A stretch of DNA of 64,000 nucleotides from Holothuria scabra (lineage: Eukaryota > Echinodermata > Holothuroidea > Aspidochirotida > Holothuriidae), in contig CM074193.1 in assembly GCA_037179385.1 (NCBI GenBank), positions 43,987,082-44,051,081 on the forward strand. The letters run 5' to 3'. The notes under the pieces were generated by a model. That model worked only from the letters and a program-made list of their open reading frames with translations, was not told where the DNA came from and did not search any database. The position numbers and the translations under genes were made by a program. This document shows positions 46,205-58,845 of this stretch, piece after piece. The stretch's first letter is position 1; each line of letters opens with the position of its first letter.

Positions 46205-46805
46205 ATTCTTTAATAGAGTGAGAGTGTGGATGCACTCCAATAGAGTGTGAATTCACTCCAAGAATAGTGAAACTCGCTCTAAAAGAGTGCAATATACCCA
46301 AAGAAGAGTGTCACTCCATCAAGGGTGAAGGTCAGGTCAAACTACAGCACTATCAGATCAGATTTTACTCCGATTTTTGAGAGTTTTAATCAATATCTCC
46401 TCCATCTTTGGTCGGAAAGAAACAAAAATTTGGCAACCTGTGTAGGTATTGGAAGGATTACGAAGTTATAAACAATTATTCCTTGTCGTCACATCCGCAG
46501 ACATATTTTATCTGACACCCGTAGTCCGATAAAAGCTATGTTTCAATGTGGCCTCTATATTTCATTTCACATGGTTCTCTCACATCGATCATAATTATAT
46601 TTACACAGGATGGCAAACTTTTGGTTCTTTACCAACAATGGGTGGAGGAGATTTTAACTAAAACACACAAAAATCGGAAAGTAATCAGCCCCAATATCGC
46701 TGAAGTGTGACATGTGGGCCTGAAATTTTGCTCTTTTTGAGTGAATGTCCATCCTTTTGGAGTGAAAGTTTCAACTTTCACTCTTCTAAAGAGTGAATAG
46801 TCACT
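46205..46805. mobile_element. Family A MITE, copy 3
   Basis: The left arm (46205-46325) repeats TAGAGTGAGAGTG, CACTCCAATAGAGTGTGAAT, TCACTCCAAGAATAGTGAAA, CTCTAAAAGAGTGCAAT and AAGAAGAGTGTCACTCC. The right arm (46725-46800) has GAGTGAATGTCCATCCTTTT, GGAGTGAAAGTTTCAACTTT and CACTCTTCTAAAGAGTGAAT. The 400-bp interior is unrelated and may be the element core or a nested insertion. Confidence 0.5.
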
Positions 46806-49800
46806 GTTTTTAAAATTTAAAAAAGAAAAAAGTCGAATACATGCATAGTCTGCTACACGTGCAGGGTGAACTCTTATGCCCACGGACATGCACGTGTTCC
46901 ATTGTTTTACCCCGAAGGATGATGTCAGCGTTCCGTCAATGCATAATATCTACTCTTTGCAAATTTTATATTCGTATTAAGATTACAAAATACTCGTGGG
47001 TTAGTTTACTTTGATTTTTATTGAGCCCTGACAAGATAAATCTTACATTTCACAACTTAAAACTGTAAAATTGAAAGTGTGGCCAAAGAGTATAGCACTT
47101 TGAAATTTCGTATTCTTTCACAAAGTAATGTGTACTGTTCTGTCTTCTATTGTTTTTAACAAGATTTGATATGTCATATTTTGGACTATGCGATATCAGT
47201 GTCAGGGTATTTACGGCAATAATAGTATTTGTATACACACTTTATTATATTAAGCTACAGATTAATGTTACTGTTTAAGTATTTCTTATATAGGCCTACA
47301 ATTCTAAAGCGTTTATCACTAATTTAATAATACGGTGCCTAGGGACTTCAATAAAATTAAGTGTATGTATGATTGCATTAATTGTAATAACTATTGAACG
47401 CACTTTTAACGTAACACGAAAATGTATCTGAAATAGAGTGGACATAACTTTTGGTGAAAAAATGTGGAATTTAGCTCTTGCTTCAACATACGATTAGGAC
47501 AATTGCTCTTGACCTTAATGGTGTTGAAAGATTGCAAACGGACTCCAAAGTGTTCGGAATCCCAAGTCTTGTCTCTGTTTTCACTGGTAGCCTATATACG
47601 AAGCTGGTTGGAGGTAGTTACTTCCTCCTTCAATTCTGGTTCAATTCAGGTAATGGTACACAACCAGTAACATGGCTAACTGATGATGTCGTTTCAATGT
47701 GTAAACAAAGAATAAGTAATGAACCCACCAAAATTTCTAAATGCGATCCGAGAAGAACCCCTAGATCTTCTGTTCCAGCAAACGAATAAATGAATGTTTA
47801 TTATCAGTTGAGAAGTTTGAATGGCATCTCACAATGCCGCAATGGCAAGCCGTCATAATTATATGTATAACTGCCGTTTAGGCGCGGATGATTGATTTCC
47901 AATAAAGCTGAATTTGTGACGTGAGAAGCCCAAAATAGTTCATTATGTCGTTGAAGAATACCAAATTGTGCCATAAAATGATGACTTTTTGGTGACTTAT
48001 GATCGTAAAGAACGTCCTTGACACATAGTAAAGTTAGAAGAGATTGAGTTTGCTCATTCCATGATACTTTATGGAACATCATATAGGCCTATGAAAGTCG
48101 TTATGATTAAAGTACCTATGTTTCATGAGTACTACCCTTCACTTTGATACGGTGGCAAAAAACTGTAGTCGGTCGTATATTGCAAAATATTCAAAAATAC
48201 AAAAAATGCATGTCTTAAGGGCAAAGATTAGCCGTAATGTAGGGTTCATCCATTTGTCTAACGAAATGGAACTGACTGATATTACAATGGATTTTCAAAA
48301 AGTTCTTTCTAATTTAAGCTGCTATGAAAAGGATAATGTGTAAGCGTCATGGGATTTAGCTGTAAGAAGAACTTTATTCTTATTTAAAAACCATGTATGG
48401 ACCATATGTGGAAATCTACGTCTGAGCCATATTTGTACCAGATATGTGATTTATATCTGGCTTTTACAGAAAGATAAAGGAATGACTTGGCAGATGTTAA
48501 GTTCTCGAATTAGGCATATATCGCCCATAAAATTTCAGATGGCTCACATTTTACATGGAAAAGAAATGGTTCATAAAAGGCAAATCAATATCAAAGGATG
48601 TTTGGCTTGATAAGTCAATATAAAACCTCGCATATTATGAAGCAAGGTAGGTTATCTAGTTATATTTGGTATGATATTGACATATGCAACGTAAATTCAA
48701 CATATTGAGATACTTGGGTGATGTTTATATCTGTCTTCATTTAGCCACATCGAACTTTCCGTATCCCAGATGGGTATCAGACATGGAATTTGAGCTAATA
48801 GATATACATCATTTGTAGACAGGCAGTACAGAGTGAGATGAGTTTTTATGGATATTCTTCCAAGTAATGTATAACAAATAAGGGATGTATTTTATTAGTT
48901 ACATTTTCAGCACCAAGTTTGTTCACATTACACTGGAACAGTTTTGGGGAAAAATCACAAAACATGGAAAGCTTTTGACCAGCGATCATTTATTTAGCAA
49001 ACTGCTTGTGTGTATAATAAACTTTTCTTAGAGTGTACACCTTTTGATGTGTTTAAAATATTAAGTAAATGGCAAAATCGTCCCCATTCCAAAAGATTTT
49101 TTTTTTCAAATGTAACTCTGGTCAACAGCTAACTTCAATTTGTGCTACTGTTAATATCGTCATCGACGAACGATTGTAAAATAACGTTCTTAACTTAATC
49201 GAATGAAATACTTGTTAATCTTGTCCAAAATGATTGGGATCAAAAGGTAACTTTCGACGTTCCTAATAAGTACACTTTTAAATGATTTGCTATAGTTTTA
49301 TTCTTTAACGCCCGAGAACAATATACAGTCCATACATTTGGACATGTGATGTGTATTGGAACTGGCACTCGGTTAAGGAGTGTCGATTTCTTTCTGCAAA
49401 ATGGCTTTCACCTCACTAGGAAAAATTTAGTCATGAGCCACTGACTCAGTATTCCCTGTTTTACGTTGAACTTCTCTCTTCTCTAGTTACATTTATCTGT
49501 GCAGAATTGGTTTTCGAGTAACCTTTGCGAATTTCTGTGTGAGATGTTATGGATCTTTGTTACAAGCTTGTAGCCGAGGGTTTGTTGCAAGGAGACTAGG
49601 TTTCATCTTGAATGTTTTCCGCACCTAGAAAATTTTAAATAAACGCAAATTACGCCTGGTTTGTCAGTTTGTTGCATGTGAAAGAAAAAATATTTGTCTC
49701 AGAAAAAAATTTGACCTTCCTTCAAAACCTTGTCTGTATAAGGGTCTGGAAAGAAGCAGCAAACATTTTCAATTTGGTGAATATTAGTGTGGTAAATCAA

Positions 49801-50389
49801 GTTACCTTTTCCACCCCTTTTTCCATCTTTTATCAATCTTAAGAACTGCTTTATGGGCTTTATCGAACCCCCTGTCTTGGATTTTTGGTCTTTGGATTTG
49901 GTGTAAAATCTTTATAAACTCAGTGAGTCGCATGGAACGGGAATAGTATCCACAATAGAGTACCACACAGGGGTTGGTTTAAAGGTAAAGCCCACCCCCC
50001 CCCCCCCCCCCCAACTTATTTTGAAGAAAAAGCTAAATAACTCAATTTTCATCTTATTTCTCTTCAAGGTATCTTTAATTTCATTTTATGACTTTACTAT
50101 TGCATATTCAAGTTAAACCAAGCAGTTATTTCTGGTAAATTTCACATTTGAAGAGGAAAAACATTGCCACATGACTCCCAACAGCCAATCATGAAACTGA
50201 ACAGTCTACTACACTTCTTCAATTTGGGATGACTGCTCCTGCCCTTAATTCAGGGAGTCTCAAGCAACTCCCGGGTGTATGAACGGAATATAATTGAGAA
50301 GGATTTACTAGTACATGGTATGATGTTGCAATTGTCTACCTTTTTATTCACTTCAAAGGCAAAAGCAGTCGTACAAAACTTTTGAAACT
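46806..50389. other. No gene recognised; C18 tract at 49995-50012
   Basis: Frames at 47464-47789 and 47804-48343 have no recognisable domain. Between 48360 and 48830 the words ATATCTGG, CATATGTGG and ATATTTG recur loosely, possibly a decayed repeat. A pure C18 run stands at 49995-50012. Confidence 0.35.
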
Positions 50390-50915
50390 ACAGACGAATC
50401 CTATCAGCGCTTGTGTTTACTGACTATTACCCTGCCATTAGTCGGTTCCATCAGCCTTAAATCGTTTTCATTTATTGCCTAAATGCAATTTCAAATCCAT
50501 ATTTACAGTGAAATTGAGGGAATCAAGGGCACTACGATGTGCAATTATCCATGGTACCGGTAAGAAAAGAAATGAAAGATTAAAAGGTGACAGACTCCAT
50601 TAATGGCCGACTAAAATCAGACCATCACTTGCTCCGGATTTGTCTAAAGCCAAATGTTTCCATTTTCTTCCTATTTGTCTTCCAAGAATCTTTTATGGCT
50701 TTTCAGGAGACGACTATTTTATACATAAGTTACTGTAACTAAATAGTTACTCATGAAAAGTTTCAAGAATGGGGAGTTTAAAATATGTTATACAGTAGCT
50801 ACAGGGGCAAGGGTGAATGTTCCCATGGCACTTAATAGGGAAAAAATCGATTAGAACACGAATTTAAGGCTGATGGACCCCATGAATCTAATGGCTATCT
50901 ACAGACACTTAACAC
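50390..50915 (+). repeat. Dispersed repeat E, longest copy with inverted ends
   Basis: TTCCATCAGCCTTAAAT (from about 50447) and ATTTAAGGCTGATGGACCCC (from about 50863) are inverse copies, and an internal ATTAAAAGGTGACAGACTCC, GGCCGACTAAAATCAGACCA unit matches the other E copies. This suggests E is a foldback element whose parts are usually found singly. Confidence 0.55.
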
Positions 50916-51950
50916 AATTGCTAATCAACCATGTACGGTGCCGCTCTGGCACATTATGAAGAGAAATTGGCCCCTTATGTAGCTAGAGGTTTTAAAGTTA
51001 ACCTATTGAGCATCACGTAACAGGTTTGTTGTTTCAATGGTGCAGCCGTCATCTCCAGTGCTTCTGTGAGTAAAGCTTTTTTATGACACTAAAGCTTGTC
51101 ACATGAGTCCTTTCAATCAAACAAGTTGCCTAAATTTGTATTATGTTTTCCCTTAAATTTTTCGCTCTCAGTTGATCTAGCACAAGAATTAGTTGTTGTG
51201 ACAGTTCGAGGTTCAAATTATTGTCATGTTTATGTACATTATTACAGAAGTTAGGCGTATTTTTTTATAAAATGATACGTTTGTATTAAAACTTTGTAAT
51301 ATGTTAAATGTAACGGCTTACATCGCTGACGCCCCGTTCGATTCTTATCGCTGAAAAATGCAGATGTGCGCTCGATGGTTTCGCTAGGCAAGAGTTGCTT
51401 CTGTTCCAAAAAAAATCCAAACAACCGCTTTTTACTTGTTTGTTAGGAATTTTGGTTTACAGTCACTTCCTTTTCATTTAACAAAATAGGCCGTTTTTTC
51501 AGAGATTTTGGGCATATTTTTTGTCTGTGACGAATTCATTACCTTATCTTTCAGGATAAAATTTGTTTAGGGCTTTTGCAAGTCGTGGGGAACATTCAGT
51601 GACAAAATTCTGGCATGTAATTAGTAGTTTCCGAGACACCTTCCAAAGGTGGCTCCATCTAGGCTGGGGTTGCAGGATATGCCCACCTTATTTCGTGCAT
51701 TTCGGAAGAGGTGACAGAAGGGAAGGAGTTGCAACGTGTTTGAGCTGTATTTGGAAAAAAAATATTAAAAGGTTATCTTGTTTTTATCTGGTTGGCAATA
51801 TGTAACAAATTCGCGAGTCACCTTCAAAAATGATCTTTGCAACCATATTTGGCTACCAGTTTTTGACACTCAAATCTACCCCACAGCTCTCCTTGCACCA
51901 ACATAATGAACTTATCGTATCCGTCTCACGTAACTTTAGCGAATCGGAAA

Positions 51951-52016
51951 CCGCGGAAACTGTGGAAATGGAAAAATCGCAATAGTCGCCCAGATAATTT
52001 TCCACAGTTTCCGCGA
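51951..52016. other. 17-bp perfect inverted repeat (hairpin)
   Basis: CGCGGAAACTGTGGAAA (51952-51968) pairs exactly with TTTCCACAGTTTCCGCG (51999-52015), with a 30-nt loop. It lies in a locally GC-richer patch. No flanking duplication noticed. Confidence 0.8.
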
Positions 52017-52598
52017 GTTCCGCTTCTCCGCGTTTTCTACCTGGCCAATGCATTTGGTATAGACCCTATGTATTAAAATCACACTGGCGGACCTTAAAAG
52101 GAAGTCAGTGAATACATGACCACACGCAGTGGGATTTGCCCCTCGTATGTAGCAATTTTATAGGGGGTATGTCAGTGTTTTACAGGTCAACTGCCTTCAT
52201 ACATTGGTGTATCAAGTTATCATTTGTTATATTTCAAGTGTTCCCTACGAAGGAGGCCTAACTCTTTGCCTTGTCACAATATGCATAAGGTCTTTACCGG
52301 TTGGTTACACAGTCTTAAATAGCAAGTATTCAAGGCTTGCTTATTGTGTGTACCACAGTGATGAACTCAATCAAGCTAACATTAATGTTTAGCTTCTCTC
52401 ATGACATGAGTGACTTCAAAGCACAAGATCCACACAGACATGGACCACAGTGAACGTGGATTTCAGGTTATAGACCAAAGTCAGTGGCCAGATCCTATGG
52501 ATTTCTTATTTTACTTAGTCCAAGCATCTTTCATGATCATTCAGGATTTAAACATTTATGTTTATTCATGGTAATGAATGAATCTTTTAAAATTGAAG

Positions 52599-53032
52599 TT
52601 AAAGTGTACCTCAAGTCGAAAAATTCAAAAAAATAGTTCAACTCCCATCTTCGAAAGACATTCCTAAGCTGAGATATAAAATGTTGAAGTTACTGCACCT
52701 TGTGTCAAGGTGTGATATGACTCTTACTCTTATGGGGTGATGTAATTAATTAACCCCTCTCTGTGCAACATGCTATGCACGCAAACAAGAAGTGTTGAAG
52801 GTCAAAAAATATTTTAATTGTAAAGGGAATCAAAGCAGGTAATGTGAGTTGTAAAACAAGAAGTCACAAATTATTGGGCAATGGACCAATTTGTTTTAAG
52901 TGAATAAACTTCAACAACATTTTACATCTCAGCTAAGGAATATCCTATGAAGATGGGAGTTGAACTGTAAGAGTTCCTTTTTATGCTCTTTAATATATAT
53001 TTTTAAAATTTTTGACTTGAGATACACTTTAA
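52599..53032. mobile_element. MITE with AGTGTACCTCAAGTC ends and TTAA duplication, copy 2
   Basis: TTAA stands at 52599-52602 and 53029-53032. Inside, AGTGTACCTCAAGTC on the left and its near-inverse GACTTGAGATACACT on the right extend into longer inverted repeats: AACTCCCATCTTCGAAAGAC, AAGCTGAGATATAAAATGTT on the left; AACATTTTACATCTCAGCT, ATGAAGATGGGAGTTGAAC on the right. The core matches copy 1. TTAA duplications are known from piggyBac and some other superfamilies; the family is not proven, and no transposase is in the window. Confidence 0.8.
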
Positions 53033-54371
53033 TAAGAACAAATGTTGTCACATGATTCTTAAGAGCCAATCTTGAACTTAGGCAGACCAACAGTAATCCA
53101 AAATGAGATGATTGCATTTGCCCTTTTACCTTTGTCTTTCGTTTTTATTACAGGCAGATATGTACTCAGATACCATTCTGTCTGTCTATAGCGTAGATCT
53201 TTAGGAGCATAATACTTCCCCAAAATCAATAAGTTGTGTAAATATCATTATTGATCTAAATCAAAGTTGTCATTTTCTGTACTTCTGACCTCTAAAAAAA
53301 TAAAGAAAGAACTTCCAATATGGTTTACATTGATTTCCAAGTTTCACTAGAAAGTCAAAATCGATAGTTCGGTGTGCTAAAAACGTATCAATTAACCTTG
53401 TACGTAATCCTTGTCGCAAATCTTAAGCTAAACAGACGAACTCGAACGAGTCTGGAGATGAATTTTGAAAGCAAAGAAGATTGTATTTTATGTGAGTTGC
53501 TGTCATATAATTCAATCTGTTTGCGTGCAAAGGGAGTTTTAGCCTTTACCTTCTCGGCATATAACGTCATCTGCGACCTTGGCCCTGGTCAGGTTACACG
53601 AGTACTGCACTTTGAATTATTGTCTTGGTCTTTATGCCAAATGTCTTGTGTCTGCTAAGTACCGCCCTAACTCTCTTTCCCTCCGGTTGTCAATGTTTTG
53701 CAATTTACTCGACGACTGACGAATTTCTTGCAAAGCTGTGGGGATGTTACGACAAATACATCATCCCGTGCTCGCAGAACGTTAATATTCGTCAGCAACG
53801 GGAAAGGTCACATCAGTTTACTGTAATATCAGAACATTTTACTATCTCTTCAAAGATGAATTAATGTAATGGGATAGTTCGAAAGCGGCTGAAAATTCAA
53901 TTTTGTAAATCACTTTAACTGTTAATTAATTTTATAGAATAGGACAATCAACATTTTTTTTGCATAGATCGATTCCCTTTATAACTAATTCCTAGTCCTA
54001 AAACGGCGTACGCACTGGTACTACATATGCTAATCGCATTTTTTTGACTGATCCAAAAATTGTTCATTTAGGGCATATCCAAGTTGAGTGGAACTCTTGT
54101 TAGTATAAATTAAAAGTTGAACCTCAACTGGTGGTCGATGAAGTCAGGTAGATTTACTCCCCAAACGCCATTACCTGGACAGTATTGCAGTTAAGTGAAA
54201 AAAGGCTGGTACCTTTTTGTGTCTTTTGTATGAGGTAGTGCAAATCTATTACTGAAATGTGAATCCTGGGTACATCAAGTGTGCCATTCCCTCCATAGTG
54301 CGATGAAATGTAATCAGGCAGAGAACACGATTTTTCAAAAACCAGGAAGGATAGTTTCATCATGAACTTAC
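53033..54371. other. No gene recognised (intron if the exon at 54372 is real)
   Basis: Short chance frames on both strands; no supported exon. Confidence 0.3.
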
Positions 54372-54553
54372 CTCTCTTCGTACAGGTAATGTAATCCGTA
54401 CACATTGAAGCATTACGCACTGGAGTCATGTATGGAGGAATACAATGAAACACGTGGTGGCCAGGGTAGACACGTGAAAATCCCTGACGACTGTCTATCA
54501 CCATCAGTTGTCGCAGAACGTAGAAAACATTGAATTCGTGACCACACAGGGAG
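54372..54553 (-). CDS. Partial: internal exon of an unrecognised, probably extracellular protein
   Basis: On the minus strand an acceptor-like GCCGTTTCAG precedes 182 open bases that end in AAGAGAG followed by the exact donor consensus GTAAGT. The 60 encoded residues include LCGHEFNVFYVL, a VIDSRQGFSRVYPGHH segment, HCIPPYMTPV, an N-glycosylation site NAS, and MCTDYITCTKR. Four cysteines in 60 residues and the NAS site suggest an extracellular domain. I recognise no family. The frame continues open past the donor, so the frame alone does not prove the exon; the donor and protein-like composition are the evidence. The acceptor is only fair. Confidence 0.3.
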
Positions 54554-54692
54554 CTGAAACGGCATTTTCAAGCTTTTTAAGTATAATCGAAGTAGGCGTT
54601 ATTTGGAACATTCTGTTTGCAATGACACTTTCATTCCACGTATCAGCTCTACGTTATATGCATTTATATAACTATCTGATTGTTTTACAACT

Positions 54693-54905
54693 CAGTTTGT
54701 AACCGATTGGATAAGTAGGGGCGTCTACCGCCGCTTTTTCAGTTGTGGTTTACACAGGCTTGTTTTCCACATTTCAATGCTTATGCTGTGCACCAAGCAC
54801 AATGGCAAAATGGTCCATTGTTAAAGCCTTCGGTATAACCCTTCCGGGTCTCGAACTCGAGACCTTCCGCGGGCTGCAAGTCAGATGCCACTACAATCTA
54901 CTTCA
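54693..54905 (-). repeat. tRNA-derived SINE, second copy
   Basis: Reversed it reads GCATCTGACTTGCAGCCCGC, GGTCTCGAGTTCGAGACCC (B-box-like stem and loop), GGGTTATACCGAAGGC, GCCATTGTGCTTGGTGCACA, GCATAAGCATTGAAATGTGG, CACAACTGAAAAAG and a tail ending ATCCAATCGGTT. The A-box region is eroded. It has the same body as the copy at 29420-29640, about three-quarters identical by eye. Confidence 0.75.
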
Positions 54906-56780
54906 GACGTGTGCTGTGTTCGCGTGGCGTGCTTCATTGTTTACGATCCACTTTACGAAAGTGCGTGACGTGAATTCGTAATTTCTTCATGAGATCTCAA
55001 AATGAATTGTTTCAATTCAATCCAGAGTAGTGAACATTATTTGGATTAACTTCTGTCCTTTGTTTGCCTATGTTCCTTCAGTTCATATTCAAAATAAAGT
55101 TCTGTAGCGTCTAAAGATTGTTTAAGAGTAAGTGTGCTGTAGAACAAAACTACTGAGAGACTACCATGTTTTAAAACGTTTAATTTAGCCATTTAATGCC
55201 CACTTAAGGCTTTAGATGTAATGTCAAACAGTTTAATGTATTATCCCGTTTGGGAGTGAAAACTTGAATATGACTTAACATGTTTGTTCCATATTATCAA
55301 TTTCTTCATCGCATACAAGACAATGTAAAGCAAAAGCGAAAATATCTCCAAAACATTTTTTCTAAAATGGTGGGTGAAGCACAGGTGAACCTTAGGACGA
55401 CTTTTCGGTAGCTATGACAATAAACTCACCCGGATAGAATATACATTTTGTTCAATTACAGTACGACTAAACTGTTTTCAAACGGGTTTCGAACCCGAAT
55501 CGCCATTGAATATATACACAAAAACGCATAAGCATGTCGTTTTGTCTAAACAAATGATTTCGTCTCATAATCAGGAAATTCGCCTTTTGGGTATCCCGAA
55601 CTTTTAGATGAAATACCCCCTACCCATTTACACAGCGGAGATTTCAACTGACTGGTATCAGTAACATAACTAATGATTTTTCATTTAGTATGTTTGCATG
55701 CCTAGGTGAGTCCAAAGCGAGACTTGAACTTTACATTCTCGGACAGCGATACATTCTCGGAATGAAGTTACCAAAACTGACCGCAGGATAGCTTTGAATT
55801 ACAGAAGCTGTCTCCCAAGAAATAGGTTGTTTGCATGGAACCTACTCCCCGGAGAAATGCTCGCCAACGGCCACAGTGCTTGTGTGCGTGCATGCATTGC
55901 ATGCAACACTAGTAATCTCTAGAAGGTCGGCTGCGCTGATAATAATACTCGGCTAACTCAACCTTCTTACGTACATACGTACCGTGGCCGTGTTTCGAAG
56001 TGGTTAAGGTAGCATACCCCCATTAGTTCCTCCATTGATTAACATATTCAATCTAAAAAGTAAACGGAAAGTATTCGCAAGGGTCAAGCTACCCCTACTT
56101 TGAAAGCTGACAAGTTGGCCATTCATGACACTTCCAATTTACCATATCATGACCCTGAAGATTTTTTGCTATTTCACCTCAAAGTTCAAACCACCTTTTC
56201 CGAGCCTTGTTTTAACTAAAACCTCGGTATACCTCCGCCAGCTTCTTAGGCCCATAATTTCCACAAAATTGCTTCAATTAAGCACATTTTTCACCTTTGG
56301 TACCTCATTTGATAAACTTTAAAGAAAAGCTTACAGAAAACCCCAACTCATTCCACAACATATCAAAAAAGTGTTCCAGTTAGGGACTCAATCTGAGGGT
56401 AAACGAACGGACGCATTAATACACTTGCTAATTGGGATATGATCCCTTAATTTATCCGACACTCCTCAACAAGGGGGAGTAAAGGATGTCAAAGTGAATA
56501 GCCAGTCTCAATCTTCCTCCCTGCAGATGAGGTAAGCCATTACTCTCAAGTGCAATCGTGCGTAAAAATAATGGTTCAACATTGCTTGTGGCTTCGACTT
56601 CTCATGGTATTTATACGTAACTGTTATCACAACAGTGTAAACAACGTAGACTTAAATAAAGGGCATATTTCAATTGCTTTAAGCAATGTCTCCCATGCAA
56701 ATACAAAACTGTTCCAGGTCATTTCCTTCAAACGTTGTCGCAATACAGGTTTCCTCAATACTCAAGAAGATCCCTTTTGT
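54906..56780. other. No gene recognised
   Basis: No coding pattern, and no repeat linked to other parts of the window. Confidence 0.35.
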
Positions 56781-57010
56781 TTTTGGTGGAGGTCAAAGGT
56801 CATTTGGGGTCACTAGAGGTAAAAAGGTCAAAACCTTGTAAACACTGTATCTCAAGAAGGGTAACTGTGAGGGATCTCATACTTACCATGTGGATGCCCA
56901 TATTGAGTAGATGGTCCCCATTGTTTTTGGTGGAGGTCAAAGGTCATTTGGGGTCATCAGAGGTTAAACCTTGCAAATACTACATCTCCAAAAGGGTAAC
57001 TGTTAGAGTT
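56781..57010 (+). repeat. Tandem 144-bp repeat with DR1 nuclear-receptor sites
   Basis: Two units share TTTTTGGTGGAGGTCAAAGG, TCATTTGGGGTCA, AGAGGT(T/A)AAA, CCTTG(T/C)AAA(C/T)ACT and AAGGGTAACTGT. AGGTCAAAGGTCA, a perfect direct repeat spaced by one base, occurs at 56790-56802 and 56934-56946, exactly 144 bp apart, each followed by a third half-site GGGTCA. DR1 is the known target of RXR, HNF4 and COUP-TF type receptors. A degenerate array of the same family is at 58560-58845. Confidence 0.8.
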
Positions 57011-58559
57011 AATATTCATTAGTGGCTAGGGTTAAAGAGTTTTGAATGGCATGGGTAATGTAAGATACATAGGTAATCTTTTGGAATCCACTTCATTATA
57101 TAAATGATCAAGTTGGGTAATGTCAAAATATGTACTGAAGCAAACTCACGGTATTCAGAATATCTAAAGTGCATAAAAGTGCACATTATTTGGTACAGTA
57201 TTGATGTTGATTTTGGTTTGAAGTTTTGCCCTACTACATTTAGTGCCAGTATTAATACACATAAGAATAAGTGGGTATAATAAAATCTGAACAAGTTAAA
57301 AAGGAAAAGCTGTTCATCAGGCTGACATGTTAATTACTTCATCATTGTCATAGATATGCTGATTTTGCCACAAGTATCTAGGCCTAAAGATTTTCATGAA
57401 CTGTATTTCCTACTGTTAAGTGGAAGTTTCTAGCAGTGTCTGGAACATGTGAGTTAAGCAAAGGCTGCATGAGGGTCATTTGGGGACATTGTCTGAACAT
57501 ATTGGAGAAAGCTCCCATGCCCACAAAGCAGAGAAATTGTTCAGTGGGGAACTTCATAAGTGTAAACTTTGAACAGATCAAGTGCTCTGTATGATGCACA
57601 AAATTTATTTTAGAGCATACTAACATAACTCTACAGAAAACATCAAGATAACATTAAATTTAGTATCAAAGATTGTTAAAAGCTACAGACAAACCTTGTG
57701 CCACTGTCCTCATCGAGACATGTAAGTGGGAACGAGATAATTAAATACTCCAAGGGTAATTAGTTTTATAAAAAAGAACTAAATAGCTGATCATTTGGAT
57801 CAAATACCCTTGAGCATGCTTGAACTGAGATTGTCTAATTGAATGAATGAAATTGTAACTGACCCACCAGAGTCTGAAAATTGCTGGTCATTGTTATCTT
57901 ACCTAATTTATCACAGTTGACTGCCACAGTGTCCTGCAGGATTTTCTCATTAAATCATACAGCTCAATGGACTTAACCATTTCCTACCTGTCTAGAAATA
58001 GTGCCTGACATTTATTTAGCCCTCTCAGTAAGGCTTATTTTTCAGATAGTACTGTAGTTCAGGTAATCAAAGCAAGCATAATAGTATCTACTGTGTATCA
58101 AACAAAAGACACTTGACTTGTACTCTGTTATGTGGTGATCCTGGGTGTTCCTACAAGCAGACAATTTAAGGCAAATTACAAATCTTGTTATTTACTGGAT
58201 TAATAGGGTTCCCATTTTGTGTTAATTTTCAAGGACATCAAAGTCATTGGGAAGGGCATAACACACACACACACAAAAAAAAAAAAAAACAAATACAAAA
58301 GGGCTACCACTAATAGCCAAGGTTACACCTTTCTGTTGAGATGTTTCTACTGTATGTTCCAATGTATGGATGGTTGTTAGGATTAGGGCTTGTCCTAACA
58401 CTAACCTCAATGCAGTCAACTTTTTTGGATCATAGAGACATCATTATATAGAGAGCTATCCTCAATGCCCGACATTTTGATTAAGACGAGCATGTTTTAA
58501 AAATACCTCTTTATCAAGTTATTAGACAACATAGTTTACCAACATCATAACTGTGTAGG
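57011..58559. other. No gene recognised; (AC)n/A-tract at 58260-58290
   Basis: AT-rich non-coding sequence with a short ACACAC run passing into an A tract. Confidence 0.35.
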
Positions 58560-58845
58560 AGATTTCTCTTGTTTGTGGAGGTGAAAGGTTGGGGTAACGA
58601 AAGGGTAAAACCTTGTAGATATGACATTTTTGTGTGGATATTGATCTCTGGAGGGATCTCATACTCAGCTTGTGAATTGCTCATATTTAGCATGTTGATG
58701 GTCTTTTTATGTAGTTGCTCCCTATTGTTTTAAGTGAGGGTGAAAGGTCATTTTGGTTCACATGATCTCAAAAGGTTTCGACCTTAATAGCATACCTCAA
58801 TATTTGTGAGGGATCTCATGCTTGTCATGTGGGCATCGACGTTCA
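58560..58845 (+). repeat. Degenerate array of the DR1 repeat
   Basis: GTTTGTGGAGGTGAAAGGTT, AAAACCTTGTAGATATGACA, GAGGGATCTCATACT, then a second unit TTTTAAGTGAGGGTGAAAGG, TCATTTTGGTTCA, AAAAGGT...GACCTT and GAGGGATCTCATGCTTGTCA match the order at 56781-57010. The DR1 sites are decayed (AGGTGAAAGGTTG, GGGTGAAAGGTCA). Confidence 0.65.

Noticed and set aside
47478..47789. 103-codon + frame with a LDLNGVERLQ start
   Set aside because: No recognised family; overlapping frame in another phase of similar length; no convincing splice sites.
56735..57022. 95-codon frame with a repeated FLVEVKGHLGS motif
   Set aside because: The repetition is the 144-bp DR1 repeat read in frame, not a protein repeat.
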